A stretch of 64,000 nucleotides of DNA from Clostridium sp. (GCA_022010015.1 CP091735.1:620001-684000), one strand, 5' to 3'; numbered from the stretch's first letter, positions 1-12,396 are shown. Numbers and translations: made by a program. The notes: a model not told the origin generated them from the sequence alone.

Positions 1-1065
1 TTTAACTAAAGAGTTAATTAAAGAATTAACATTAACCTTATTAGCCTCTTTAATAAAATTAGTCTTTTGTGTTATAGTCATTGTATTCATAAGAGCTGTA
101 TAATCAATTGCTTGCTCAGTAATAGTAATAGGATTTCCTGATAGCATATCATCCTGCATATTTTTAATATAGCCCTTTACACCAGATGATACTGCAAGAA
201 CCATCGAAATACCAATAATACCAATTGATCCAGCAATGCATGTTAAAATTGTACGAGCCTTTTTAGATAATAGATTTTTAAATGAAAGCTTGAAAGCAGT
301 AAAAAAGCTCATTTTGGCTTTTTCAGATGTGTTAGAAATTGGATTTTCTTTGTCCTCAGCAATTTCATTCTCTTCACTAAAAGGATTAGAATCATCAACA
401 ACCTCACCATCTAAAAGCTTAATTATTCTTGTTGAATATTTCATTGCTAGCTCGGGATTATGAGTAACCATTATAACAAGCTTTTTCTTTTTGATATTTC
501 CTTAATCAAATCCATAATTTGAATAGATGTTTGTGTATCCAAGGCGCCTGTTGGCTCATCAGCTAAAAGAATTTCTGGTTCATTAACTAAAGCACGGGCA
601 ATAGCTACTCTTTGACATTGGCCACCAGATAATTGATTAGGCTTTTTTTATTATATTGACCCTTTAAGCCAACTCTATCTAAGGCTTCCTTAGCTCTTCT
701 TGTTCTTTCTTCCTTACTAACTCCAGCAATAGTTAAGGAAAGCTCAACATTTCCTAAAATTGTTTGATGTGGTATTAAATTATAGCTTTGAAAAAAATAA
801 AGCCAATTCGGTGATTACGATAGACATCCCAATCATGATTAGAAAACTCCTTAGTTGATTTACCATTTATAAATAAATCACCAGAGCTATATTTATCAAG
901 TCCACCAATTATATTTAGAGTTGTAGTTTTACCACAGCCTGATGGACCTAAAAATTGAAACAAATTCACTTTTTCTCTAAAAAGATAGACTAATTCCCTT
1001 TAAGGCTTCAACACGTGTGTCAGCAACCTTGTAATATTTCTTAATGTTTTTTTAAGTCTTAGCAT
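1..1065 (-). CDS. ABC exporter, fused ATPase-permease (MacB/FtsX-like), partial
   Basis: The N-terminal half is an ABC ATPase of the LolD/MacB type; the C-terminal half is an FtsX-like permease that runs off the left edge. Visible in order: Walker A GPSGCGKTT (about 915-945), signature LSGGQCQRVAIARAL (about 595-640), Walker B ILLADEPTGALD (about 550-590), and switch histidine in VTHNPE (about 460). A charged linker follows, then a first membrane segment ILTCIAGSIGIIGISMV (about 195-250). The start ATG has AGGAGG seven bases upstream. Such proteins export peptides or lipids, or act in cell-wall stress, but nothing here shows the substrate. The frame breaks at A/T runs near 1040, 975, 785, 645 and 485; removing one or two bases at each restores family sequence. 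Confidence 0.85.
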
Positions 1066-1159
1066 AATCATCCTCCTACTAAATAAAACTGTATAAATTC
1101 TATCATAATTAAAAAAATCTTTTTTTATATTTTTAAAGCGTTTTTCAAAGAAATAAAAA

Positions 1160-1179
1160 AAGATGACCTGAATCATCTT
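1160..1179 (-). terminator. Terminator of the GGDEF gene
   Basis: Stem AAGATGA / TCATCTT with a six-base loop is followed on the minus strand by a T run. It overlaps the stop codon of the GGDEF gene. Confidence 0.7.
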
Positions 1180-2706
1180 AATTATTCTGCTTTTTTTCTT
1201 TCTTAGCTAAATACATTTTTCGCATCAGCCTTAGAAATAATATCCTTATACTTATTTATACCATCACCAAAATAATAACCATTGCTTGAAGAAATACTCA
1301 AATCATAACCACCAAGTTTTTTTAATTTTTAGCACATGATTCCTCAAGTATTTTAATATTATTTTTTTAATTTCTTTATCATTTGTATTAGGATAAATAA
1401 CTACAAACTCATCTCCACCATAACGAATACATTTAGCTGGAAACTTAAAATGCTTTAAAAAGCTCATTAGCGAAGGTTTGAATATATAAATCACCAACAT
1501 AATGACCATATTTATCATTTACTGTTTTTTTAAATTATCTATATCAAAATATAAAACGGCTGTATCATTTTCTACTATTTCCGCATTAATTTCTTTTTAA
1601 AATTAAACGATTATAACAGCTTGTTAAAATATCATTTAGATATTTTTTTCCTTTAAATTATCATATTCAATTTTAAATTTATGAGTATATAGCTCTGATT
1701 CAATTTGCGTTTCCTTAATAATTTGACTATTACGATAAAATTCCTTTAAAGCAAATGTGTAGTTTAAATATAGGGCATAATATTTATCCATATCAATTTT
1801 AACCTCATCGATTAAAAATGAATAAAATGCGAGCTTATCATTTAGACTTTGGTTATATTTTAAAATCTTATTAACATAATTTACAAGATCATCATCAGTA
1901 ACCAAATCCTTAATATATCTAAAAAAATAGGAATTAAGATTGAAACAATATTCATCAATATAAAAAAATAATTATTATCAAAATTATTTAATATGTTATT
2001 TATTTCCTTTAAAAACATTCTTAGGATTTTCATTTAAAAAGCTCTACATCATGATATATTTTATGCATTTTTAAAGCAAAAAAATTAATGCCATCACGAT
2101 GATTAAATTCTAAATTACCATTCATAATTTCTTGATATTTTTAATAAATATTCTTGGTATTTATCATAATCCTTAGCCTTAGCATAAATATCTAAGGCAT
2201 CAATAATAAAGATTAATATCTCATGAGGCTTATAATCATCTGCTTGCTTAATTATATTCATTAGCTTATCAATATAAGCATAAGCATCCTTAATTAAATT
2301 TTTGATTAAAGAATATTGTTAAAAACATAGCTAATAGCGGCAAGCCTAAAGGTTAATTCATAGGAATCATCGTCAATTAATAAATTAGCATAATAAAGAC
2401 ATCTATCATATGCTGACATTTCATAATAATAATTCATCTCTAAAAAAAGCAAAGGCTCTTTTTTTATATTAGTTGCAATAGCATTGTTTAAATATCTACT
2501 AGCAATTAAATGAATTTTTTTGTTTGGTTAGCAATATACTTATTTAACAATACCAATTTGCGATAAAAAAACATATACCTCATTTGCTGCTTCATTTTTA
2601 GAGGCTGAGTCATTCTCAAAAAAATTCAATTATTCTTTTTTAATATCTATATTATCTAAGTTATTTTTTTATTAAGTAGCTTTAAGGTTAAGGTTAAATC
2701 TAGCAT
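1178..2706 (-). CDS. GGDEF-domain protein (probable diguanylate cyclase)
   Basis: The last ~170 residues form a GGDEF domain. Visible are the substrate-binding stretch YFDIDNLK (about 1540), NDKYGHYVGD (about 1500), the active-site motif RYGGDEFVVIYP (about 1390-1425) and the C-terminal ADAKMYLAKK (about 1200-1230). The motif is intact, so cyclic-di-GMP synthesis is expected. The N-terminal ~330 residues are Lys/Asn/Tyr-rich and probably helical, perhaps TPR-like, with no membrane segment seen; this could be a sensory region. GGAGG lies nine bases upstream of the start ATG. The gene is broken at many poly-A/T runs, so the N-terminal sequence is uncertain. Confidence 0.75.
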
Positions 2707-2806
2707 AATAAATTCCTCCATATATAAGTATTATATTATAATAATTAAAAAAAGTACAATATTTGACAAAAAAATATTTTTATTAAATCTCTATAAAATA
2801 TAAAAA

Positions 2807-2830
2807 AAATGCTAACCGAGGCTAGCATTT
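2807..2830 (-). terminator. Terminator after the YitT gene
   Basis: Stem AAATGCTA / TAGCATTT with an eight-base loop, followed by a run of U on the minus transcript. It overlaps the apparent end of the YitT frame, so the true stop probably lies a few codons earlier. Confidence 0.75.
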
Positions 2831-3743
2831 TTAAATAATTGTTTTCTTTTTTTATAATTACCAAATATTCTTCTAACAGGAGATACAACAACAAATACAT
2901 GAGGATCAATTTTTCTTAATAATATCCATAACCTGATGAATTTCATATGATGACACAACCATAAATATATCAAATTTATGATCCTTCGTATAAGCACCCT
3001 CAACATTAATTATTGTACAGCCACGATTTAATTCTTTTTAAAATTATATCAGTTATTTCAGTCGATTTATCACTTATAACATTAAGACTAAATAAGCTAT
3101 AAGCAGTATGAATTTTATCAACTGTTATACTAGTTAAAAATAATTCTAACAAATGTATACAAGATGATAGCCATATTCTTTTTGAAGAATTCCACCACCG
3201 ATGCAACCAATTAAAAACATTGGAAATCATCGTAATCATACCAATACTTACTTTACTATCACGAAGCGTTGCCGCTTGAGCTAAAATATCAATACCTCCT
3301 GTTGAGGTTCCAAATCTTAAGGCTAGTCCACAAGCAAAGCCCGTAACGATTGCGCCAATAATTGAGCAAAGCAAATAATCTACATTTTCACCACTATTAA
3401 CTATAAAATCAACAAAAGGAAAAATACCAGATGTTAATACAGATTGAATAACAATGCAAATAATAGAATAGATAGCAAATCTTTTTGATACAAAACGAAA
3501 ACCGACTAAAACAATAGGAACGTTTAAAATAAAAATCAAAAGTCCAACGCTTAAATCAACTTTAAATAATAGAAGAATCTCTCTAATAAGCTGAGCAAGA
3601 CCAGTAAGTCCACCAGCATAAACACCAATAGGCTTTAAAAACCATTCAAATCCCATAACATAAATAAGGGATGAAACAACAACTATTAATAAGGGAAATA
3701 AATCATTTTTTTAACTATTTTTAAAAAAAATTTTAGCCTTCAT
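2812..3743 (-). CDS. YitT family membrane protein with DUF2179 domain
   Basis: Family features are several hydrophobic segments in the first ~170 residues (for example ILNVPIVLVGFRFVSKRFA) and the signature GLALRFGTSTGGIDILAQ (about 3270-3330). The cytoplasmic DUF2179 domain follows, ending GNYKKR. Length near 285 residues fits the family, whose molecular role is unsettled. The start lies five bases downstream of the metG stop, so it is probably co-transcribed with metG. Frame breaks occur near 3715, 3150, 3040 and 2915. Confidence 0.85.
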
Positions 3744-3747
3744 ATGA

Positions 3748-5673
3748 TTAACTAATATGATCTCCTGGATTTAAGCTTGAAACATTTAAAAGCTCAAGTT
3801 TTTTATCTTCCTCATCACTTGCACAAAGAAGCATACCCTGTGATTCAACACCTCTAAGAAACCAACAGGCTTTAGGTTTTTTTAACAACAACAACCTTTT
3901 TGCCAATTAAATCATTAGGATTATAAAACTTAGCTATTCCTGAAACTATTTGACGAACCTCACTACCAATATCAACCTTAAACACTAAAAGCTTATCAGC
4001 CTTAGGATGCTTACCTGCTTCAATGATTTTACCAACAACCATTTCAATCTTATCAAAGTCATCAATTGTTATAAGATTATTTGCTTCCTCTTGCTTTGCA
4101 TTTTCAGCTTCCTCACGAGCATGAACAACATCTAATACATCCTTATTAACATCTAATCGCTTAAATAGCATTACAGCCTCACCAATATTAAATTCCTTAA
4201 CTACGCCAAATTTGGCATCTTCAAATGAAATAGAATTAGTATTTAGCATTTGATAAATCTTCTTTGATGTATCAGGAATAAAAGGCTCAAGCATAATAGC
4301 ACAAACACGAATTGACTCTAATAGATGATATATAACATCCATTAATTCATCCTTTTTGGCTTCTTCCTTAGCTAAGGCCCAAGGCATTGTTTCATCAACA
4401 TATTTATTGGCTCTTCTTAAAACCTTTAAAACCTCATCAATAGCATCTGCAACATGATAATCCTTCATTAGATTAATCATAATATTACATAAATTATTGG
4501 TCATCTCCTCTAATGAAGCATCAAATTCTGTTTTTGTAGAGCTTGCTACAACCTTAGAGTCAAAATATTTTTTAGCCATAGCCATAGTTCTATTTACTAG
4601 ATTACCTAAGGTATTTGCAAGGTCACTATTATTCTTTTCACATACTAATTCATATGTTAAATTTCCATCCTGAGCATATGGGATTTCATGAAGACAATAA
4701 TATCTAACTGCATCAACACCAAATAGTTCACAAAGCTCGCTTGGATAAATAACATTACCCTTTGATTTACTCATCTTATTGTGATTCATTAAAATCCAAG
4801 GATGAGCAAATATTTGCTTTGGAAGTGGTAGATTTAAAGCCATTAGCATTATTGGCCAATAAATTGTATGGAATCTTAAAATATCCTTACCAATAATGTG
4901 AACATCAGCAGGCCAATTTTTTACAAATAATGGTTCGGATTCCTCATTAAAATGATAGCCAATACCTGTAATATAATTAGCTAGCGCATCTATCCAAACA
5001 TAAATAACATGCTTAGGATCAAAATCAACAGGAATTCCCCATTTATATGATGTTCTAGATACACATAAATCAGGAAGAGGCTTAGCTAAAAAATTATTTA
5101 GCATTTCATTTTTTCTTGATTCAGGCTGAATAAAATCATCATGAGTTTTAATATATTCAACTAATCTATCCTGATAAGGAGTTAACTTAAAGAAATAGCA
5201 TTCCTCTTTATTTCTTGTAACCTTAGCACCACAATCTGGACAACAGCCATCAACCAAATCCTTTTCTGTAAAATAAGACTCACAATCAACACAATAATAG
5301 CCTTCATAGAAGCCCTTATAAATATCGCCCTTTTCAAATAAATATCTAAACATTTTTTTGAACCTCACGCTCATGATAAGGATCAGTTGTTCTTATAAAA
5401 TGATCATAATCAATATTCATCATTTTATAAACATCTTTTTATTTGATTAGAGATATTATCAACATGCTCCTTAGGTGTTATTCCTAAACTCTTAGCCTTA
5501 TTCTCTATTTTTTGGCCATGTTCATCAGTTCCAGTTTGAAAATAAACATCATAGCCTTCCTTCTTCTTAAAACGAACAATTGCATCAGATAAAATTGATT
5601 CATACACATTACCAATATGAGGCTTACTTGAGGTGTAAGCAATTGCTGTTGTTAAATAAAACTTTTCCTTCAT
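3748..5673 (-). CDS. metG: Methionyl-tRNA synthetase
   Basis: Charges tRNA-Met in the cytoplasm. Seen in order: the HIGH-type motif KPHIGN near residue 18, a zinc knuckle with CVDC and CPDC (about 5215-5300), the KMSKS motif in HNKMSKSKGNV (about 4755-4785), the anticodon-binding helical region, and a C-terminal tRNA-binding (EMAP/Trbp111-like) domain with VVGKIIEAGKHPKADKL and KNLKPVGFLRG. Reconstructed length of about 640 residues is normal for the long bacterial form. Breaks at 5441 and 5355 are each cured by removing one A (5 to 4 and 7 to 6); a third lies at about 3880. The TAA stop precedes the YitT start by five bases. Confidence 0.97.
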
Positions 5674-5734
5674 ATAATCACGCTCTTTCTAATACACTAC
5701 ATTATACATCTATTTTATTTTTTTTCCTAGTAAA

Positions 5735-6361
5735 TCACTTTATTTTATTTATTAATTCATTAAGCTCATTTAAATATGAGGCACTGTAATCAACCTTAGC
5801 TTCATCAGCTTCTAAATATAAGATATTACCATCATATAAATATTCCCTAGTAACATAGCCAACTATTTTACCATCTTTATAGGCTAAAACAGTAGGAACG
5901 CTCATTCGATCAATATTTGTATTTTCAGTTTTAATACCCAGAGGATTTTGATATTTTGTCATTTCTATAAATTTCTTATATAAACCTAGAGTAGTCTTAT
6001 TAGTACAATTTCTAATATCATACTCATATTCATTTTTTTAAGCCTTGGATTAAAATTATAAATAATTACATCACTTTCAATTGCACTTTTTTTGAATAAA
6101 TGGTAATGCCGCCTGACAATTATTACACCAAGAGCCACCAACATAAAGAATGAATGTATCTTTATTTAGCTTTTTTTCATAAGACTTTGGTATTCTATAG
6201 ATATAATATTTTTGATTATTTTTCTAAATATTGATATTCTAAAAGCATAATCAGGTTTTGCATATAGACTTAAAAAAAGCTTTTTTTCTTCTTTTTGATA
6301 AAGAACTACAGCCTAAAAGAAAAAAATGAGCATTATATAGATTAAACTAATTTTTCTTCAT
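5735..6361 (-). CDS. Thioredoxin-fold lipoprotein
   Basis: The reconstructed N-terminus is MKKISLIYIMLIFFLLGC, a lipoprotein signal with lipobox LLGC. A thioredoxin-like active site follows in GGSWCNNCQAALPFI (about 6085-6130). The C-terminal part has cis-Pro-like MSVPTVLAYKDG (about 5870-5905), so the fold looks complete. It is probably an extracytoplasmic thiol oxidoreductase or redox partner; the substrate is unknown. GAGG lies upstream of the ATG. The start is only three bases from the rsmI stop, so it is in the rsmI operon. Breaks occur at A/T runs near 6345, 6100 and 6030. Confidence 0.75.
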
Positions 6362-6363
6362 TA

Positions 6364-7213
6364 TTACCTCTTTTTATAAAGAGCATAGGCCTTATATATA
6401 TCATTTCTTGATTGATTCATCATTTTAGCTACTTCCTTAATTGCCTCATTAGGCTTATAGCCTAAGGATATAAGCTCATCAATCTTTTCATTAGGGTTTA
6501 AAATAGTTGTGCCTTCTTCTAGGTAGCCTTCAACAAGAACAACCATTTCCCCTTTAAGATTTGAAGCATTAATAAGCTCTTCTAATGTTCCACACACATA
6601 TTCCTCATGCTTTTTAGTTAATTCTCTTGCAATAACAGCATTACGATTACCTAAAACCTCTCTCATATCTGCTAATGACTCACTAATACGATGAGGGGCC
6701 TCATAAAAAAATTAGAGTAGATTTTTAAAAAAATTTCAAATTATTAAGCTCATTAATTCTTATACTACTCTTAGAATCTAAGAAGCCATAAAATGTATAT
6801 GGTTTAGGAGGAAGCCCAGACGCAACAAGGGCACTAATACCAGCTGAAGCACCAGGAATCGTTGTAACCGCAATCCCTTGATTTCTAGCTTCTCTTGCAA
6901 TTTTAAAGCCAGGATCAGAAATAACTGGTAAACCTGCATCTGTTATAATTGCAATATTCATCCCATTTAAAAAGCTCATTAATTATATCCTTAGTTTTTT
7001 TATCTCCTGATTAAATTCATGATAGCTTTCAAGATGAGTTTTAATTTGATAATGATTTAATAATACTAAGGAGTTGCGTGTATCCTCAGCATATATTTTA
7101 TCAACATCATTTAAAATATGAATTGCCCGATAGGTAATATCCTCTAGGTTACCTATCGGGGTTGCAACTAAATATAGCGTTGGTGTACCATCAAAGCTCT
7201 TTTTTCTAATCAT
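6364..7213 (-). CDS. rsmI: 16S rRNA 2'-O-ribose C1402 methyltransferase
   Basis: Methylates C1402 of 16S rRNA with SAM. The N-terminus LYLVATPIGNLEDITYRA is the RsmI/tetrapyrrole methylase signature; YAEDTRNSLVLLNHY, ITDAGLPVISDPG and TTIPGASAGISALVASGL follow, and the C-terminal domain is present (VLGNRNAVIARELTKKHEE). Length of about 283 residues is normal. The start ATG overlaps the TAA of the TerB-like gene by one base. Breaks occur at about 6980 and 6710-6725. Confidence 0.95.
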
Positions 7214-7629
7214 TAGCTCTTAATGACTCTAGCAGCTTTCTCACGCAAATCTCTTTCATCATAAACAATTTTAATCAAATCACGACGCTTTTCATCAGTA
7301 ATTTTAAACGTCTTTTGAATTTTCTCTAAAAATAGCATTTCAGATGTATTATATAAATCATCCTCCATAGAAATTGTAACTAAATTTAGATAAACAATAT
7401 TTCTTACAACAGGATTAGAATCCTTAAAAAATTCAATTGTTTCATCAATACTTGATGTTCTAGTAAAAGAATATTCTTCTTTAACATCTGTAACCTCAGC
7501 AAACATCTTGTTTAAAAATTCTTTTTTTCAAATATTGTAGGCTCGCCATCAATATCTACCATATAGATAGCTAAATCCAAGAATTTTAAATTTTTTTCCT
7601 TTTTTTACTTAAATAACTTAAAAAAACAT
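7213..7629 (-). CDS. TerB-like small acidic helical protein (tentative)
   Basis: The reconstructed N-terminus reads MFFLSYLSKKEKKNLKFLDL, then VDIDGEPTIFEKEFL, resembling the N-terminal pattern of TerB-like domains (aliphatic helix, D-G-E). The rest is helical and charged (STDEKRRDLIKIVYDERDLREKAA region). About 135 residues. GAGG precedes the ATG. It occupies the position between trmN6 and rsmI where B. subtilis has a small yazA nuclease gene, but no GIY-YIG motif is visible. The function is unknown and the TerB assignment is weak. Confidence 0.5.
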
Positions 7630-7631
7630 AT

Positions 7632-8367
7632 TTATTCCTCCTCATAATTATATATTTTTAAAATTTCTTTAGTCCATTTGTTATCATCATTATATACATA
7701 TAAAGGACTTAGGACTCTAAGTCCACCACTATTTCCTTCTTTAACAGCTTCAATCAAAATATGATTACATTCCTTATTCATTTTAGGATAAACAAATTGT
7801 AATCTCTTAGGCTCAAGCTTATATTTTTTTAAGGTATCAATTATTTCAATCAAACGATCAGGACGATGTACCATAGCAAATCTACCACCACTTTTTAAAA
7901 GAATAGAGGCCTCCTTAATAACATCATCTAAAGTTGCCATAATCTCATGACGAGCAATTACCTTAGCATCATTGGGATTTAAACAAGCACTCCCCTTTTT
8001 AAAGAAAGGTGGATTACAGGTAACAAGATCATAACAAGCCGTACCTATTTCTTTATAAATATCGCATAAATTTCCAAGTATCAAAGAAATCTGATCTTCC
8101 TTATGATTAATTAAAAATACTCTTCATTGCTAGCTCATATGAATATTCTTGAATTTCAACACCAATTATTTTAGCATCAGTTCTAAGTGATAAATAAAGA
8201 GGAACAGGAGCATTTCCACTACATAAATCCACAATAGTTTTGCACCTTTTTCCAACACTAGCAAATGAGGCAAGAAGCATTGAATCCAAAGAAAAATTAA
8301 ATATGTCACTATCCTGATATATTTTAAGAAGTGGTCTTCCCAGTAGCTCATTCAAGACCTGTGGCAT
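7632..8367 (-). CDS. trmN6: tRNA1(Val) adenine-37 N6-methyltransferase (YabB/TrmN6 family)
   Basis: A class I SAM methyltransferase. Motif I is IVDLCSGNAPVPLYLS (about 8195-8245), and the catalytic N6-adenine motif is CNPPFF (about 8000-8020), followed by the acceptor-loop sequence ARHEIMATLDDV. Length of about 245 residues matches the family. It overlaps the 3' end of ricT by 20 bases in another frame, and sits in the holB-ricT-trmN6-rsmI order known from Bacillus. One frame break lies near 8105. Confidence 0.9.
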
Positions 8368-9215
8368 CTTTTGCTACCTCTTTATTTTTATTACGATCAC
8401 GTTTTCTTTCCTTAATTTCAAATTCACCAGGCTTTAAAAAGCCAAAGCCATCATTTTCTAAATATTTAACCTTGACTGTTTTATTTAAAACATCAACGCT
8501 TAATATTTTAGCATCACCATGCTCATCAGTAACAATATCTCCAACCTCAGGAGCATTTTTTCTAAGCTCAGTATATAATTCATCCTCATAATTAATACAG
8601 CATAAAAAGCTTACCACAATTACCAGAAATCTTAACAGGATTTAAGCTTAAATTTTTGATTTTTAGCCATCTTAACAGAAACATTACTAAATTCAGTTAT
8701 AAATGTTTGACAACAAACAATTAATCCACACGGTCCAATACCACCAAAAGCCTTAGCACCATCACGAGATCCTACCTGTCTTAATTCAATTCTAGTTCGA
8801 TATATTTCCGCTAAATCCTTAACTAATTCTCTAAAATCAACTCGACCCTCAGCCTCAAAATAAATAATTAGCTTACTAGAATCAAGAGTATATTCAGCAC
8901 CTAATATTTTTTTATTTCTAAATTATTTTTTTGCTTAATCTCTTTGTATCCTCGATTATTTTGGGCTCCATTGCTTTATTTTGTTCATAATGCTTAATAT
9001 CCTCATTTGTAGCCTTACGAACAATATCCTTAAGCTCCATATCAGCATCAATACCTTGAAGATTAAAAACTTCACCTACAACAAAGCCAAGCTCTAAGCC
9101 TCTTATTGTATTAACAACAACCTTATCTCCATCAGCTAAGCGCTCTTTATTATTAACAGAAAAAAATAATATTTTTTTCCTAAATTTTTTTAAATTTAAC
9201 TCTAACAGCCTTCAA
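8348..9215 (-). CDS. ricT: RicT/YaaT, PSP1-domain regulatory protein
   Basis: The PSP1 signature is visible: RIELRQVGSRDGAKAFGGIG followed by PCGLIVCCQTF (about 8700-8800), then KMAKNQNLSLNPVKISGNCG with the conserved CC that ligates the Fe-S cluster in the Ric complex. In B. subtilis RicT with RicA and RicF promotes mRNA maturation by RNase Y. The chosen start is TTG in a VKFKK-type N-terminus, just after the holB stop. It ends with TGA inside trmN6, evidence for the standard code. Breaks occur near 9185, 9160, 8915, 8655 and 8600. Confidence 0.9.
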
Positions 9216-9228
9216 GCCTAATCACCTA

Positions 9229-10204
9229 CTAACAATAATACTTAACAACTAACTCATGGAGAATATTTTTTTAGATATAACATTAAAAATTGATTCTTTT
9301 TTTCTAGTTCCAGCAATAATTCAAGCTTAGTCCTAATTTCTTCAACACTATATCTTTCTCTATACAATTCTATTTTTATCATGAAGTGGATAAAATAACA
9401 AATCTTCTTTATAAAAAAATCATGAATCATATCCTCATGAATTATTATTAAAAAAATCTTAAGAAATAAGATAGGTAGCTATCAACTAAAAACACTACTT
9501 TGATTTAAATAAAACAAAAATAGCTCCACAGGCATTCTTTATTTCCATAAACTTATAAACCTGTTCAATTACATTACCTAACTTTTTCATCATCATTAAG
9601 CTTTATAATTTCCTCATAGGAATTAGTTAAATAAGAAAGCATAATCTTTTTCAAGAGGAATATCATTAATTGAAGCAATCAAATTTTTCTTATCAAGTGT
9701 TGGAAAATAAATTAAATTACATCGGCTTTGAATAGTAGAAACAACCTTAGTTTTTATCTCTTGCGATAAAAATACCATAGGTTTCTTCTTGATTTTGAGG
9801 CTCCTCAATAAATTTTTAAAAAGACTATTTTTGAGCAGCAACACTAGCAGTATCAATACCATCAACTATATATATTCTCGCACCATTAACTAAGCTAGTA
9901 CGTGAATATTCCTCCTGAAGATCAGTAATTTGCTCCTTACTCAAAAGCTTTTTATTATCTAAAAGACCAATGATGTTAACATTTAAATGCTCACCATTAA
10001 TTATGTTTTTGCAGACACTACATTCCATACAGCCGCCACTTGGACAATATATCTTGCAAGCAAAATATAAAGCCATTTCCTTTTTACCAACGCCATCATC
10101 ACCATATAAAAGATAAGCATGGTTTAAGCGATCATTTTTATAAGAATTATCTATTAACGTTTTAATTTGCTTTTTGGGCTAAACACCATATCCTTTATAT
10201 TCAA
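9229..10204 (-). CDS. holB: DNA polymerase III delta' subunit
   Basis: A clamp-loader subunit. The N-terminal segment has NHAYLLYGDDGVGKKEMA, a degenerate P-loop as usual for delta', and a zinc module CPSGGCMECSVCKN (about 10000-10045). The sensor-like stretch RIYIVDGIDTASVAAQK follows. Gene order after tmk and before ricT supports the call. The TTG start at 10204 is in frame with an internal ATG (10189) that has no spaced ribosome site. The C-terminal third is heavily broken (about 9820, 9650, 9590, 9455, 9410, 9265), so its sequence is uncertain. Confidence 0.88.
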
Positions 10205-10214
10205 AAGAATCTAC

Positions 10215-10833
10215 CTACCTTTTTAAATATGCTAAAATCCTATTTAACACGTCATTATATACAGCATCTATACTTCTCTCACCATTAATTTTAATAATTC
10301 GCTTAGGATACATCTCACATAACTTTAAATATCCCTCATAAACCTTATGATGAAAATCAAGCTTTTCTAAATCAAGTCTATTTAGTTCATTACGTCTTTC
10401 TATTCTTTTTAAACCAACCTCAGGAGTAACATCAATAAAAAACGTTAAATCAGGCAAATGATCTAAAGCAAAATGATTTGCTTGTAATACATTTTCAATA
10501 CCAAGACCTCTTGCATAGCCCTGATAAGCAAGTGAGCTATCTAAATATCTATCACATATAACAATCTTACCCTCATTTAAAGCGGGAATTACTCTTTTCT
10601 GATAAATGCTGCATACGACTAGCAGCATATAATAATGCCTCAGTTTCCTTAGTCATTTTCGTATTTTCCTTTTTAAGGATAATATCTCTTATTTGCTCAG
10701 CAATATCAATTCCACCTGGTTCTCTTGTAGAAACAACACTATACCCAAGATTTTCTAAAGAAGCTACAATCTTTCTTATTATTGTAGTTTTTCCACTACC
10801 CTCTCCACCTTCAAAAGTAATAAAAGCACCCAT
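10215..10833 (-). CDS. tmk: Thymidylate kinase
   Basis: Phosphorylates dTMP to dTDP. The N-terminus FITFEGGEGSGKTT is the P-loop (about 10785-10825), REPGG the substrate motif (about 10710-10725), and CDRYLDSSLAYQGYARGLG the DRY/LID region (about 10500-10555). About 205 residues is normal. GGAG lies nine bases before the ATG. The break near 10600 disrupts the segment between RMQH and VIPAL. It heads the replication/RNA-maturation operon that runs through holB, ricT, trmN6 and rsmI. Confidence 0.96.
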
Positions 10834-10894
10834 TATAATCAACTCCATAAAATATAGATATATTTTTAGCATATTTTATATTTATTATAAATAA

Positions 10895-10926
10895 GAAAAA
10901 GCCAAATTCAAAAAAAAGAATTTGAC
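10895..10926 (-). terminator. Probable terminator of the membrane-anchored hypothetical gene
   Basis: CAAATTC and GAATTTG form a stem around an A-rich loop just downstream of the gene ending at 10936. The T run on the minus strand is short, so this is moderate evidence. Confidence 0.5.
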
Positions 10927-10935
10927 TTAATTTAA

Positions 10936-12128
10936 TTATTTAGTTATAACATTTGCTAAATAATCTCCTTCTTGATTACCATATAAATTAACATTACCAT
11001 TAATATTAACAGTTACCTTATAATCATCAAATAATGTAAAGGCATTATTTTTCTATTTCATTTATATCTCCATTAAAGGTAATTTTTTTGTTCCACTCAT
11101 ATAATTACTACCAAAAAAACATATGAGCTTATTTTATTAACGTTACCATTAAATTTTTACATAGCAATTAGGAATAAAGGCAAACATAGCTATTTCATCG
11201 ATATCTGTATTAATAGCTACTGATACGCTATTACAACGTACAAAAAGCAAATGAAGCAATTTTATTTATTGAATAATTATTCAATAAATTCTCATTAGCA
11301 AACTCATAGCATCTATAAAGTGTTGTTTTATCATACGAAAATAAGCAATTATTTTTCAACAACATAATTTTTTTATATTTTTCTTTGATACTCTAAATTT
11401 TGTGTTTATTAGTGGTAATGCAATCTTATTAAATAACCCCTCATAATATTTTTACATCATCATTTGAAGGATAAATAAATTTTTAGATTCTTACCAACAT
11501 AAATATCATACATATTAAGGGTATTAAAAGCATGAACGCCTTCTAATTGATCATTAAAATTTGTATTTTCTATTTGAAACTGTCCAAGACCAATATATTT
11601 CAAATTTTTCAAAATTATATAATACTAAATTAATTAAATAATTATCTTTGCTTTCTAAGAAATAATCATCAAGAATTACAATGTTTTTTTGTACCATAAA
11701 TCTTAAATATATATTCAGGATTAACACTAAATGTATTCTTTAAAAACCTTAGTAACCTTATATTTCTTACCATTATGCTTATAAACCTCTGGTAAATATA
11801 CAATATCATCCTTTCCTTTATATTTTTGAAATATATGCTTCATCGCCAGCAATCTCAAAATCAAAATAATTATCTAGATTTGCTTTTAGATTTATATTTA
11901 CAAATTGGATAATATTTATCACTATAAAAGAAATGTGTTTTTGGTACCACTATCTAAATCCTCACCATATTTAACAAATTCTAAATCTGAATTTAAAGGC
12001 TTATAGCGCTTAAGCTTCTCTGGCATTCCAAATGCGAACCAGAAAACAACAAATGCTAAAATGACAAGCCCAATTGTTATTGGTAACAAAAAATTTTTTT
12101 ATATGATTTTTATTAATTCATCTGCCAT
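10936..12128 (-). CDS. Membrane-anchored hypothetical protein with BspA-like repeats
   Basis: After MADELIK the reconstructed protein has one N-terminal membrane segment (LPITIGLVILAFVVFWFAFG), then a long extracytoplasmic part. Motifs such as VYLPEVYKHNGKKYKVTKVF, DINEIENNAF and DIDEIAMFAF recur with the spacing of BspA-type leucine-rich surface repeats. That points to a surface or adhesion protein, but the match is by eye only. The gene is about 395 codons and is broken at more than ten A/T runs, so internal sequence is unreliable. It is alone on the minus strand upstream of tmk. Confidence 0.55.
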
Positions 12129-12255
12129 GACTAATCTCCTTTAATTTCTATTAATATTAAAAATCGTAGTAATATTCTTTTTCCATTGATTGATGGGACG
12201 TGAATTTTAAATGTCATAAAATATGACTTTTTTTATCTACTAAGCTTTTTTTCTC

Positions 12256-12396
12256 CTACACTAATACTTCAACATAATCATCACTTAAAGCCTCACCTGT
12301 ATGCTCATCAAATGATAAGTCTTCAGTTTTAGCGGCTGCACTAATACCTAAAAATAGCATTAGTGACATTAAAATAATAAAACTAATTTTTTTCAC
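12256..12396 (-). CDS. Short secreted peptide (46 residues)
   Basis: A GTG start is followed by a typical signal sequence KKISFIILMSLMLFLGISAA, then an acidic tail KTEDLSFDEHTGEALSDDY ending at TAG. A purine-rich AGG lies ten bases upstream. It could be a true small secreted protein or the N-terminus of a longer gene broken by an indel near 12250; downstream frames give no family match. Function unknown. Confidence 0.4.
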   Translation of the reverse strand: MKKISFIILMSLMLFLGISAAAKTEDLSFDEHTGEALSDDYVEVLV